Source: Bordetella genomosp. 5 | Lineage (GTDB): Bacteria > Pseudomonadota > Gammaproteobacteria > Burkholderiales > Burkholderiaceae_B | Direction: 5' to 3' | Length of the DNA stretch: 64,000 nucleotides | Assembly: GCF_002261475.1 (NCBI RefSeq) | Contig: NZ_NEVN01000007.1 | Span: 310,001 to 374,000 of the forward strand | In this document: piece after piece, positions 1-7,966 of the stretch | How the letters are laid out: each line of letters opens with the position of its first letter | How positions within the stretch are numbered: the first letter of the stretch is position 1 | Made by a program: the position numbers and the translations under genes | Notes under the pieces: model-generated | What the model saw: only the letters and a program-made list of their open reading frames with translations | What the model was told of the DNA's origin: nothing | Database searches by the model: none

Positions 1-32
1 CAGATCCCCAGGATCAGGCTGCGCAGGTGCAC
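1..32 (-). CDS. Possible 5' end of a membrane protein gene, cut by the window edge
   Basis: A GTG at 30-32 on the minus strand opens a frame that runs off the left edge and reads MHLRSLILGI. This resembles the N-terminus of the next gene, a membrane-anchored diguanylate cyclase that begins MRQLDLRHLVLGL, so it may be a related sensor protein. Only ten codons are visible and there is no clear ribosome binding site, so this is a weak call. Confidence 0.25.
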   Translation of the reverse strand, partial: MHLRSLILGI

Positions 33-219
33 GCGTATGGGAAGTAGCATAGGCAGGCAGCAGGACGGGCAAGCTACCTATGATAGCGACACACCATGGC
101 AACGGCGAGCGTATGCCATGGCCGGAACAAGCGCCGTCTCACGCGCGCCACGTCTGCGAGTATGGCCGGGCCATAGGCCGCCTGCCCGCCAGACCCCGCC
201 GCTCGGTCTGGCTGCCGGG

Positions 220-1776
220 TCAATCGGGATTCTGCGCGGAGCACACCCGATTGCGGCCGCTGGCCTTGGCGCGGTAGAGCGCCTGGTCCGCGCGCGCCAG
301 CGTCTCGGCCAGCGTGGCGCCATCCTGCGGATAGGCGGCCACGCCGATCGACACCGTGCGCGCGCCCTGCGGGATGGCCTGGAATCCCTCGATATCCACG
401 CGGATCCGTTCGGCCACGCGCAGCGCCACATCGTGCGGCGCGCCGGGCAGCAGCATGACGAACTCCTCTCCGCCCAGCCGTCCGACGATGTCGTGGCTGC
501 GGGCGCGCTTGCTCAACAAGGCCGCGATGCCTCGCAGCACCGTGTCGCCCGCGGCGTGGCCGTGCTCGTCGTTCACCGACTTGAACAGGTCGATGTCGAT
601 CGCCAGCACCCCCACCGGCGCGGCCAGCGTAATCTCGTGCTGCAGGTATTCGTCGAGCCCCCGGCGATTGAGCGTGCCGGTCAGCGGGTCGGTCAGGCTC
701 TCCTGACGCAGGCGGTCGAACTTGTTGCCGATGCGGCGCCGCGCGGCGGCCAGCGAGCGCTTGATCTGATCGGCTTCGCGGTACCACGCGCTGATGGCCT
801 CGATCCGGCGCGGCGCGCGGAACTGGTCCAGGTCGACCGCCACCGCGGCCAGGCGCGAGAGCGGGCGCACGATGCGGTTGGCCAGCCACCACACGAACAG
901 GATGGACAGGCACAACCACGGCAGGGAGATCTGAAGCGTGCGTTGCACCAGCTGGGGCGAGCGGGCCAGCACGGTATCGACCGGGCGCTGCACGACCAGC
1001 CCCCACCCCGCCGTGCGCACGCGCGCGTAGCCGGCGAGCATCTCGCCGCCTTGCGGCGCCGTCAGCCGCTGGGATCCCTCTTCGCCACGCATCAGCGCGG
1101 CCACGGCCGGATCGTCGACCAGATCCGCCCCGACCGTCTCGAACCTCGGGTGATACAGCACCACCCCTTCGGCGTCGACCACGTAATGCTCGGTGCCGTT
1201 GCGGTGCACCTGCTCGCCCAGCAACTCGCTCAAGCCATTGGGCTCGTGCAGATACAACACGCCGGCCACCATGCCGCCGTAGCTGCCATCCTCGAGAAAC
1301 ACCGGATGCGAAATGGAGACGACCCACCGGCCCGTCGGCGATACGAAAGGCGCGCTGATGCGGGGCTCGCGGCTGGCGAGCGCCCGGGCGCTTTCGGAGG
1401 AGGTCACCCGGCGCGGCAGGACGCCCGAGGGCGGCGCCTGGGCGGCGATCATGCCGTCGGCCCGCACGTAGATCACGGTGTTGAAATCGGTGCCAAGGCT
1501 CTGCATGCGGCGCAGCTCGGCTTCGACCACGTCGGGCCGGCCATCGGCCTCGCCGATTTCCTCGGCGCCATAAGCCAGATCGGACAGCGCCTTGCGCAGA
1601 AACACATCGGCCGTGTGCGCGAGCTTCTGCGCGAACACGCGGTTGTCTTCGAGGGTGCTGCTGGTGAGGATCTCGCGCTGTACGACGGTGCTCGAATAGA
1701 GGGCGCCCGCCAGGCCAAGCAGCAGAGAAAGGACGCTCAACCCGAGAACCAGGTGACGTAGATCGAGTTGGCGCAT
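220..1776 (-). CDS. Membrane-anchored diguanylate cyclase with periplasmic sensor (Cache-like) and GGDEF domains
   Basis: The 518-aa protein should make cyclic di-GMP from two GTP in response to a periplasmic signal. A first membrane segment covers about residues 8-27, a Cache-like periplasmic region about 30-275, and a second membrane segment about 280-298 with a short HAMP-like linker. The GGDEF domain runs from about 360 to the end. The active-site motif GGEEF is at 435-439. An RSHD sequence at 426-429 sits at the spacing of the RxxD inhibitory site, so feedback inhibition by c-di-GMP is expected. No EAL domain is present. The gene lies alone, divergent from the stress protein at 2001. The ligand cannot be read from the sequence. 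Confidence 0.9.
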   Translation of the reverse strand: MRQLDLRHLVLGLSVLSLLLGLAGALYSSTVVQREILTSSTLEDNRVFAQKLAHTADVFLRKALSDLAYGAEEIGEADGRPDVVEAELRRMQSLGTDFNTVIYVRADGMIAAQAPPSGVLPRRVTSSESARALASREPRISAPFVSPTGRWVVSISHPVFLEDGSYGGMVAGVLYLHEPNGLSELLGEQVHRNGTEHYVVDAEGVVLYHPRFETVGADLVDDPAVAALMRGEEGSQRLTAPQGGEMLAGYARVRTAGWGLVVQRPVDTVLARSPQLVQRTLQISLPWLCLSILFVWWLANRIVRPLSRLAAVAVDLDQFRAPRRIEAISAWYREADQIKRSLAAARRRIGNKFDRLRQESLTDPLTGTLNRRGLDEYLQHEITLAAPVGVLAIDIDLFKSVNDEHGHAAGDTVLRGIAALLSKRARSHDIVGRLGGEEFVMLLPGAPHDVALRVAERIRVDIEGFQAIPQGARTVSIGVAAYPQDGATLAETLARADQALYRAKASGRNRVCSAQNPD

Positions 1777-2000
1777 GAGACGCTAAGGGCCGGGCAACAC
1801 ACAAACCTTCGATCATAGCCCCGGGGGGCTCACTATGGTTAGTCCTGCGTCGATGAAACCGCAAAACTGTGGGGCGCCAGCCTCCTTTTGGGGGATCCGT
1901 CTCTGCTTTGCGCAGGCTTGCACCGCCCCGCCGAACGCACGATAGTTAGGGGACAGCGCCGTCCCGCGGGCCCCGCCCGCGCCGCGACCAGGAGAAGGCC

Positions 2001-2855
2001 ATGAAACACGTCATCGCCTGTATTGCAGACACCCCTCGGGCCGAGGATGTCTGCGATCACGCCATCTGGGCCGCGCAGCGGCTCGACACCGATCTCGAGT
2101 TCCTGCACGTGCTCGAATACCAGCCCGAAACGGCGCCGATCTCCGATCTGGGCGGCGGCATCTGGATCGGAGCGCAAGAAACCCTGCTCCTGGAACTCGC
2201 CGAGCTCGACAAACGGCGTTACGAACTGGCCCGGCAACACGGGCAGCAACGCCTCGAGGCCGCGATCCAGCGTGCCCGCGACGGCGGTGCGCTACGTACC
2301 GATGGGCGCCAGCGCCAGGGGCTGCTGGTGGATACGCTGCTGGAGCTCGAGGCCGACACCCGGCTCTTCGTGATGGGCCCGCACAGCGGCCCGCCGCGCA
2401 CGTCGCGCCTGCTGCCCGACCACAAGCTGGAGGCCTCGGTGCGGGCGCTGCGCCGGCCAGTGCTGGTGGCCAACCGGCCATTTCAGCCGCCCGCGCGCTT
2501 CATGGTCGCCTTCGACGGCAGCGAGACGTCGCGGCACACGGTCGAGGCCGTCAGCCGCAGCCCGCTGCTGGTGGGGCTGGAATGTCATGTGGTGGTCGTG
2601 CACGCCGATCGGGGCGTGTGCGCCGAGGCGCTGCAGTGGGCGCGCTCGGCCCTGACCCAGGCGGGCTTCGCCACCGAAGGCGTGCAGCGCCAGGGCGAGC
2701 CGGCCGCCGCGCTGGTCGCGCATGCGCGCGAGGCCGGCATGGACCTGCTGGTGATGGGCGCCTATGGCCACTCGCGCATCCGGCAGTGGGTTTTGGGCAG
2801 CACCACCACCGCCCTGCTCAATCAGGCGCCGACCAACCTGCTGATTCTGCGCTGA
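2001..2855 (+). CDS. Tandem-domain universal stress protein (UspA family)
   Basis: The 284-aa protein has two Usp domains (about 1-150 and 152-284). The second carries the nucleotide-binding pattern G-x2-G-x9-G-S at about residues 253-267 and should bind ATP. The matching region of the first domain is degraded, as in other tandem UspE-like proteins. The start ATG follows GGAGAAGG at a normal distance. The family acts in the cytoplasm in stress survival; the trigger here is unknown. The 224-bp gap to the divergent cyclase gene must hold its promoter. Confidence 0.9.
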   Translation: MKHVIACIADTPRAEDVCDHAIWAAQRLDTDLEFLHVLEYQPETAPISDLGGGIWIGAQETLLLELAELDKRRYELARQHGQQRLEAAIQRARDGGALRTDGRQRQGLLVDTLLELEADTRLFVMGPHSGPPRTSRLLPDHKLEASVRALRRPVLVANRPFQPPARFMVAFDGSETSRHTVEAVSRSPLLVGLECHVVVVHADRGVCAEALQWARSALTQAGFATEGVQRQGEPAAALVAHAREAGMDLLVMGAYGHSRIRQWVLGSTTTALLNQAPTNLLILR

Positions 2856-2860
2856 CGCGT

Positions 2861-3280
2861 TCAGCCGGCCTGGCCGCGCCCGTCGAGCAGACCCGCCAGC
2901 GAGCCGAGCAGTTTGGCGGGATCGAGCCCCTGGCCGGCGCCCAGCGCGCCGTCGGGCGTGGCCTGGTCGACCAGCTTGGGCAACAGGGAGGTGAGCGACT
3001 CCAGCACCGAACCGCGCTCCTGGCCGGTACGGGTCGCGACGGCGTCGACCATGCCGGGGTCCAGCACGCCGTCGAGCTGCTGCGCCGAGACCGGCAGATT
3101 CGGGCCGGTACCTACCCACGAGCTCACCACGTCGCCCAGGCCGCCCTTCTGGAAGCGCTCGACGAGCCCGGAAAGACCACCGGGATATTTGTTGATCTGT
3201 TCGATGAGCGCGGGGATCAGGGATGCGGCGCTGCCGGCCTGGCTGCCCGCCAGCGTGGAAAGGGTGTTCAACAGACTCAT
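2861..3280 (-). CDS. YidB-like DUF937 family protein
   Basis: A 139-aa Gly/Leu/Ala-rich protein with the DUF937/YidB pattern: a helical N-terminus, a G-G-L-[SG]-G-L stretch, then VSSWVGTGPNLPVSAQQL and a C-terminal region rich in LLPKLVD-type helices. The family has no established biochemical role. I chose the ATG at 3280 because GAGGAG lies eight bases upstream; a GTG at 3307 would add nine residues. It is convergent with the Usp gene, leaving only five bases between the two stops. Confidence 0.8.
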   Translation of the reverse strand: MSLLNTLSTLAGSQAGSAASLIPALIEQINKYPGGLSGLVERFQKGGLGDVVSSWVGTGPNLPVSAQQLDGVLDPGMVDAVATRTGQERGSVLESLTSLLPKLVDQATPDGALGAGQGLDPAKLLGSLAGLLDGRGQAG

Positions 3281-3335
3281 CACGCACTCCTCATCAAGGG
3301 GGGACACGCCCCGGACTCAGGCAGTCTAGCGTGAG

Positions 3336-3356
3336 GGGCCGGCATCGCGCCGGCCC
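3336..3356. terminator. GC-rich hairpin downstream of the transglycosylase gene
   Basis: GGGCCGGC and GCCGGCCC pair across a five-base loop. There is no T-run on either strand, so it may be a weak or Rho-assisted terminator, or only an mRNA 3' stabiliser for the gene ending at 3432. Confidence 0.3.
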
Positions 3357-3431
3357 GGATTTGCTGCAATTGCAACGAATCGTGCAACAACGCCGGGGCG
3401 GCGGAGGGCTCCGCCCACCCCGGCGCGGGCC

Positions 3432-4679
3432 TTACTTGGCTCGCATGGCGCGCAAGGTTTTCTGGCCGGCGCGCCCGTCGTCGGGCAGCCCGAGCTTGCG
3501 CTGCTCTTCCTGCAGCGCCTGGCGGGTGCGGGTGCCGATCACGCCATCGGGCTTGCCGATGTCGTAGCCGCGCGCCACCAGCAGCTCCTGCAGTTCGCGG
3601 CGCTCGGCGCGCGACAGGCCCGGATCATCGGTGGGCCATGCGCGGGCGAACGGCATGCCGCCGCGCAGGCGATCCGACAGGTGGGCGATGGCGAGCGCGT
3701 AGCTCTCGGCCGCGTTGTACGAATAAAGCGCATCGAAGTTGCGCGTGACCAGGAAGGCCGGCCCCTGCACCCCGGCCGGCAGCAGCAGGCCCACCTGCTG
3801 ATCGCCGGACGGCAAGGCGCGGCCATCGGCGCGCTTGATGCCCTGCGCGGCCCACTGCGACATGGGCTTCTTGTTGCGGCGACCCGCGCCGCTGGTGTCC
3901 ATGCCGGCGGGCACGGTGACCTCGAAACCCCAGGTCAAGGCGGGATTCCAGCCGGCCCGCTTCAGGAAATTGGCCGTGGACGCGAGCGCGTCGGGCTTGC
4001 TGTCGACCAGATCGCGGCGGCCATCGCCGTCGAAGTCGACCGCCAGCCGCAGATAGGTGGACGGCATGAACTGCGTCTGGCCGAAGGCGCCGGCCCACGA
4101 GCCGTTCAGGCGTTCGGGCTTGACGTGTTCGTCCTGGATGATCTTGAGCGTGGCGTAGAGCTCGCCGCGGAAATAGGCCTGGCGCCGGCCGAAGCACGAG
4201 AGCGTCGAGAGCGAGGTGAGTAGCGGCCGGCCACCGAGATTCTGGCCGAAGTTGCTCTCCACGCCCCAGACGGCCACCACCGTGGCGGGATCCACGCCAT
4301 ATTGACGCTCGATCTGCGCCAGCTCCTTGGACCATTCTTCGAGGCCCTGCTGGCCGTCGTGGATGCGCTCCTCGTCGACCAGGCTCGCTAGATAATCCCA
4401 GATCGGCGTCTTGAATTCGGGTTGGGCGTCGAGGAAGCCGATCACGGCCATGTCGGGCGTGAGCGACTTCGTGTGCTGGTCGAACGTGGCGCCGCTCACC
4501 CCCGCCTTGATGGCCTCGGGCCGCAAGGTGGCCAGGCAACTGGCATAAGTTTTGAGGTCGGCCTCGCTGGGCGCCTCGGGCGTGGCCTGGGCCTGGACGG
4601 CGCCGGCGGCGGCGGTGAGCGCCGTGATGGCGGCGAATTGAGACAGGAATCGGCGGGTCGTGATGGCGTGTCGGTTCAT
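3432..4679 (-). CDS. MltB-type lytic murein transglycosylase with peptidoglycan-binding domain
   Basis: This 415-aa periplasmic enzyme should cleave the MurNAc-GlcNAc bond of peptidoglycan, forming 1,6-anhydroMurNAc ends. A signal peptide covers about residues 1-31 (basic start, hydrophobic stretch, VQAQA cleavage region). There is no lipobox, so it is probably soluble. The GH103/MltB catalytic domain spans about 40-345, with the catalytic Glu at 141 in VWGVESNFGQ, plus the Phe-Gly-Gln-Thr-Gln-Phe-Met-Pro-Ser motif further on. A PG_binding_1 domain fills about 350-413. It is a single-gene unit upstream of the YidB-like gene. Confidence 0.93.
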   Translation of the reverse strand: MNRHAITTRRFLSQFAAITALTAAAGAVQAQATPEAPSEADLKTYASCLATLRPEAIKAGVSGATFDQHTKSLTPDMAVIGFLDAQPEFKTPIWDYLASLVDEERIHDGQQGLEEWSKELAQIERQYGVDPATVVAVWGVESNFGQNLGGRPLLTSLSTLSCFGRRQAYFRGELYATLKIIQDEHVKPERLNGSWAGAFGQTQFMPSTYLRLAVDFDGDGRRDLVDSKPDALASTANFLKRAGWNPALTWGFEVTVPAGMDTSGAGRRNKKPMSQWAAQGIKRADGRALPSGDQQVGLLLPAGVQGPAFLVTRNFDALYSYNAAESYALAIAHLSDRLRGGMPFARAWPTDDPGLSRAERRELQELLVARGYDIGKPDGVIGTRTRQALQEEQRKLGLPDDGRAGQKTLRAMRAK

Positions 4680-4714
4680 GCGGAGATTCTAAACGCAGCC
4701 CCGCGGACACGGTG

Positions 4715-5407
4715 TCACAAGCCGTCACCTTGCAGTCGCCGGGTCCAGTCTTCGGCCAGACCGGCGTCCCGCCGCTTGGCGAACAGCGTCCGCCACCCTG
4801 GCGAAAGCTCCGGCATCTCCGCCAGCTCGGCCAGCGCGTCGCCTTCGACCAGACGACGATTGAGCACGTCCTGGATCCGCGCCAGGGGCCAGTTCGGCCG
4901 CGGCCGCTCGGCGAGCACGAGCGTGTCGCCGGCTGCGAGCATCCCCTCTTCGAGCACGCGGTAATACCAACCGGTGCGGCCGCCCTGCTGCACCTGCGCG
5001 GCCATGCCCTTGTGGTCGAACCGCACATCGAGCTTCCAGCAGGGCTGACGCGCCTGCGACACCTGCAGCACCAGGTCGCCACAGCGGTACACATCGCCGA
5101 TGCAGACCTCGTGTTCGGTCAGGCCGCGGGTGCTGATGTTCTCGCCGAAGGCGCCGGGCTGACGCAGCACCGCGCGCTCGCCGAGGCGCTCCCGCCAGGC
5201 CGGATAATGGTCGTAGGCATAGTGGTGCACCGCTTTCTCGGGGCCACCATGAAAGCGCGGATCGGCCTGCTCGTCGCCCACGAGGCCGAGGCGGCCCACG
5301 CGCACGGGGCCGCTCAAGGCCGTCTTGGCGATGGCGCTGCGTTTGCCGCTATCGCCCAGCGGCGCCACGGCGCCGGTCAGCACCGCTTCGATGATCCAGC
5401 CACTCAT
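4715..5407 (-). CDS. MOSC domain protein, YiiM-like
   Basis: A 230-aa MOSC-fold protein of the YiiM type, a family tied to molybdenum-cofactor-dependent reduction of N-hydroxylated bases. Visible signatures are GDEQADPRFHGGPEKAVHHY, FGENISTRGL and the conserved Cys123 in the QARQPC stretch, the expected cofactor-binding residue. The ATG at 5407 overlaps the stop of the DUF455 gene as ATGA, so the two are probably translated together. The longer in-frame extension upstream lies inside that gene and is rejected. The substrate is inferred from the family only. Confidence 0.85.
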   Translation of the reverse strand: MSGWIIEAVLTGAVAPLGDSGKRSAIAKTALSGPVRVGRLGLVGDEQADPRFHGGPEKAVHHYAYDHYPAWRERLGERAVLRQPGAFGENISTRGLTEHEVCIGDVYRCGDLVLQVSQARQPCWKLDVRFDHKGMAAQVQQGGRTGWYYRVLEEGMLAAGDTLVLAERPRPNWPLARIQDVLNRRLVEGDALAELAEMPELSPGWRTLFAKRRDAGLAEDWTRRLQGDGL

Positions 5408-6228
5408 GTCGCCTCCTGGGGCGTTCCGGCGACCAGCGCCGCCAATTCCTCGTCGTCGAATCCGGCCGCGCGGCGCGCCTCGACATTGAAGGGTCCGCGC
5501 TGACGTGGCGCGCCATAACGCGCCGCCAGCTCGGCGTACTGCGCCACCGGCGCCAGACCGCGCTCGGCGCAAACCTGCCGGTACCAGCGATTGCCGATCG
5601 CCACATGGCCGATCTCGTCGCGCAGAATGATATCGAGGATGGCCGCCCCCTCGGCATCGCCGGCGCGCGCCAGCTTGTCGCGGATGAGCGGTGATGCGTC
5701 GAGCCCGCGCGCCTCCAGCGTGCGCGGCACCAGCGCCAGCCGCGCGAGCAGATCATCGCGGGTGCGGTGGGCCATGTCCCACAGGCCGTTATGCGCCGGG
5801 AAATCGCCGTAGGCATGGCCGAGCGTGCCGAGATGGCGATTGAGCAGGTCGAAGTGGTAGGCCTCTTCGCGGGCGACGAAAAGCCAGTCGCGGTAAAAGG
5901 CCGCCGGCAGCCCCGGGTAGCGCCAGATCGCGTCGAGCGCCAGATTGATCGCGTTGAACTCGATGTGGGCCAGGGCATGCAGCAAGGCGGCGCGCCCCTC
6001 GGGCGTCTGGACCGAGCGCTGCCGCACCTGCACGGGCGGCACCAGCTCGGGCGCACGCGGGCGTCCCGGCAGGCCGGCCGGCTCGGCGAGCACGGCGTCG
6101 GCGCCGGGCGGCAGGTCGTCGCCGATCGCCGCCACGGCCGCCAGCTTGGCCGGCCATTCGGCGGCGCACAGCGCGTTCAGCGCCAGGGAGCGCAGCGTGG
6201 GCTGCGGCGCAACTGCATTCATGTCCAT
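5404..6228 (-). CDS. DUF455 ferritin-like family protein
   Basis: A 274-aa all-helical protein of the DUF455 family, a ferritin/rubrerythrin-like fold. Repeated Glu and His motifs on long helices (HIEFNAINLALD, EEAYHFDLLNRHLG, RDEIGHVAIGNRW) look like a carboxylate-bridged dimetal site. The reaction is not established; relatives of this fold include tRNA and small-molecule hydroxylases. Its four-base overlap with the following MOSC gene suggests a shared redox or base-modification task. This is inference. Confidence 0.85.
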   Translation of the reverse strand: MDMNAVAPQPTLRSLALNALCAAEWPAKLAAVAAIGDDLPPGADAVLAEPAGLPGRPRAPELVPPVQVRQRSVQTPEGRAALLHALAHIEFNAINLALDAIWRYPGLPAAFYRDWLFVAREEAYHFDLLNRHLGTLGHAYGDFPAHNGLWDMAHRTRDDLLARLALVPRTLEARGLDASPLIRDKLARAGDAEGAAILDIILRDEIGHVAIGNRWYRQVCAERGLAPVAQYAELAARYGAPRQRGPFNVEARRAAGFDDEELAALVAGTPQEAT

Positions 6229-6329
6229 ATCCGCAAGAGCGAGCCCGGCGCAATGGCCGGGCGATGCAATAACCTCGGCCCGCGCACGGCTACCCCGGCA
6301 CGGACACCGGCAGACTTTATCATTGCGCC

Positions 6330-7469
6330 ATGGACCCCGCGTATCGCCTTTGCATCGAATCCTCGCTCGCCGCCATCGATCCCGACGCGTGGAACGCCCT
6401 GACGGACGGTCACCCCTGTCTGCAACATGCCTATCTGCATGCGCTGCACGAGACGGGCTGCGCCACGCCGCGCACCGGCTGGACGCCGTACTACCTGACG
6501 CTGCGTCATGACGAGGCGCTGGCCGGCGCGGTGCCGCTCTACCTCAAGACGCACTCCCGCGGCGAATACGTGTTCGACTTTGCCTGGGCCGATGCCTACG
6601 AGCGTCATGGCCTGCGCTACTACCCGAAGCTGCTGGCCGCCGTGCCGTTCACGCCGGTGCCCGGCCGCCGCCTGCTGGCGCGTACGCCCGCCGAGCGCGA
6701 CGCGCTGGCCGAGGGCCTGGTCGGGCTCGCGCGCGCCCTCAAGGTCTCGTCGCTGCATGTGCTGTTTCCGGATCCGGACGAGCGCGATGCGCTGGCGCGC
6801 GCCGGCTGTCTGGTGCGCGAAGGCGTGCAGTTCCATTGGCAGAACGCGGGCCATCCGGACATGGCCGCCTTTCTGGCCGCGTTCAATCACGACAAGCGCA
6901 AGAAGCTGCTGCAGGACCGCAAGCGGGTCGCGGCCGCCGGCGTGCGGTTCCGTCGCCTCGACGGTCCCGACATCACCGCCGACCATCTCGATTTTTTCTA
7001 TGCCTGCTACTGCCGGACCTACTTTCAGCACGGCAACCCGCCCTATCTCACCCGCGCCTTCTTCGAACGGCTGCATCGCGAGATGCCCGGGCAGCTGATG
7101 CTGGTGCTGGCGGAACGCGAGGGCGAACCCGAGCCGGTCGCCGCGGCGCTCAATCTGCGCGGCGACGATGTGCTCTACGGCCGCTACTGGGGCACCCGCG
7201 AATTCATTTCGGGCCTGCACTTCGAGACCTGCTACATGCAGGCGATCGAGTACTGCATCGCGCACGGACTGCGGGCCTTCGAGGGCGGCGCGCAGGGCGA
7301 ACACAAGATGGCGCGCGGGCTGATGCCGGTGCCGACGTGGTCGGCGCACTGGATCGCCGATCCCCGCTTCGAGGCGGCGATCGACGAATTCCTGACTGAT
7401 GAAACGCGCTCGGTGGATGCCTACCGGGATGCGCTCGCGCACCACACGCCGTTTCGGCGCGAAGGCTGA
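6330..7469 (+). CDS. FemAB-like GNAT N-acyltransferase (PF04339 type)
   Basis: The 379-aa protein matches the family often called peptidoglycan biosynthesis/GNAT-like (PF04339). Landmarks are the N-terminal HPCLQHAYLHALHETG, the central DKRKKLLQDRKRV segment and the C-terminal FEGGAQGEHKMARGL motif. The family is predicted to move an acyl group onto an amino group, but I know of no demonstrated substrate for it. It is transcribed away from the DUF455 gene and ends 16 bases before the stop of the convergent DUF1854 gene. Confidence 0.82.
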   Translation: MDPAYRLCIESSLAAIDPDAWNALTDGHPCLQHAYLHALHETGCATPRTGWTPYYLTLRHDEALAGAVPLYLKTHSRGEYVFDFAWADAYERHGLRYYPKLLAAVPFTPVPGRRLLARTPAERDALAEGLVGLARALKVSSLHVLFPDPDERDALARAGCLVREGVQFHWQNAGHPDMAAFLAAFNHDKRKKLLQDRKRVAAAGVRFRRLDGPDITADHLDFFYACYCRTYFQHGNPPYLTRAFFERLHREMPGQLMLVLAEREGEPEPVAAALNLRGDDVLYGRYWGTREFISGLHFETCYMQAIEYCIAHGLRAFEGGAQGEHKMARGLMPVPTWSAHWIADPRFEAAIDEFLTDETRSVDAYRDALAHHTPFRREG

Positions 7470-7485
7470 GCCGCGCCGGCCCGCC

Positions 7486-7962
7486 TCAGAGAAAGCGGTC
7501 GAGCAGCTTGCGGCTGTGGCGATCGAGGGCCAGCGCGTCGCGGATCAGATAGTGGATCCCGTGGCTGTCGGAGATCAGCAAGGTGTGGCCGGTCAGCCGG
7601 CGAATGTCTTCTTCGCCGCGCAACACGAACGACACGTCGCCGCGATCCGTCGAGACCTTCCAGGTCGAGGGCGTCGCGTAGGTGGACACCGCCACGATGC
7701 GCTTGATCTCGGGCATGAACTCGCGCCCGGCCAGCTCCGCATCGAGCAACTCGCGCGCCGCTGGCGCCAGCGCGGCCATGTCGCCGATCCACACCAGCTC
7801 GTGACCATCGGCGCTCATGAGCGACAGGCCGCCGCGCGGATCGCTCACCGGAAACGCGCGCACCGGATAGACGCCCTCGTGCACCGCGCCCGACTCTTCC
7901 TGGAAGACCAGGCGGCCCATGGCATTGCGCTGCAGCCGCAGATTGGAAAGTGAATGCGCCAT
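7486..7962 (-). CDS. Cyanophycin-locus DUF1854 protein
   Basis: A 158-aa DUF1854 protein. The core contains GHELVWIGDMAAL, EFMPEIKRIV, TPSTWKVSTDRG and IHYLIRDALALD. The family is repeatedly found beside cyanophycin synthetase genes, as here; its activity is unknown. No signal peptide or membrane segment is visible, so it is probably cytoplasmic. The ATG at 7962 begins four bases after the stop of the ABC gene; an ATG at 7992 would overlap that gene by 26 bases. Neither has a strong Shine-Dalgarno sequence, so coupling to the ABC gene is likely with either start. Confidence 0.82.
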   Translation of the reverse strand: MAHSLSNLRLQRNAMGRLVFQEESGAVHEGVYPVRAFPVSDPRGGLSLMSADGHELVWIGDMAALAPAARELLDAELAGREFMPEIKRIVAVSTYATPSTWKVSTDRGDVSFVLRGEEDIRRLTGHTLLISDSHGIHYLIRDALALDRHSRKLLDRFL

Positions 7963-7966
7963 GGCG

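Noticed and set aside
37-1761. 574-codon open frame on the plus strand
   Set aside because: It is antisense to the GGDEF gene, whose protein has full family motifs. The frame is Arg/Ala/His-rich, typical of antisense frames in GC-rich DNA.
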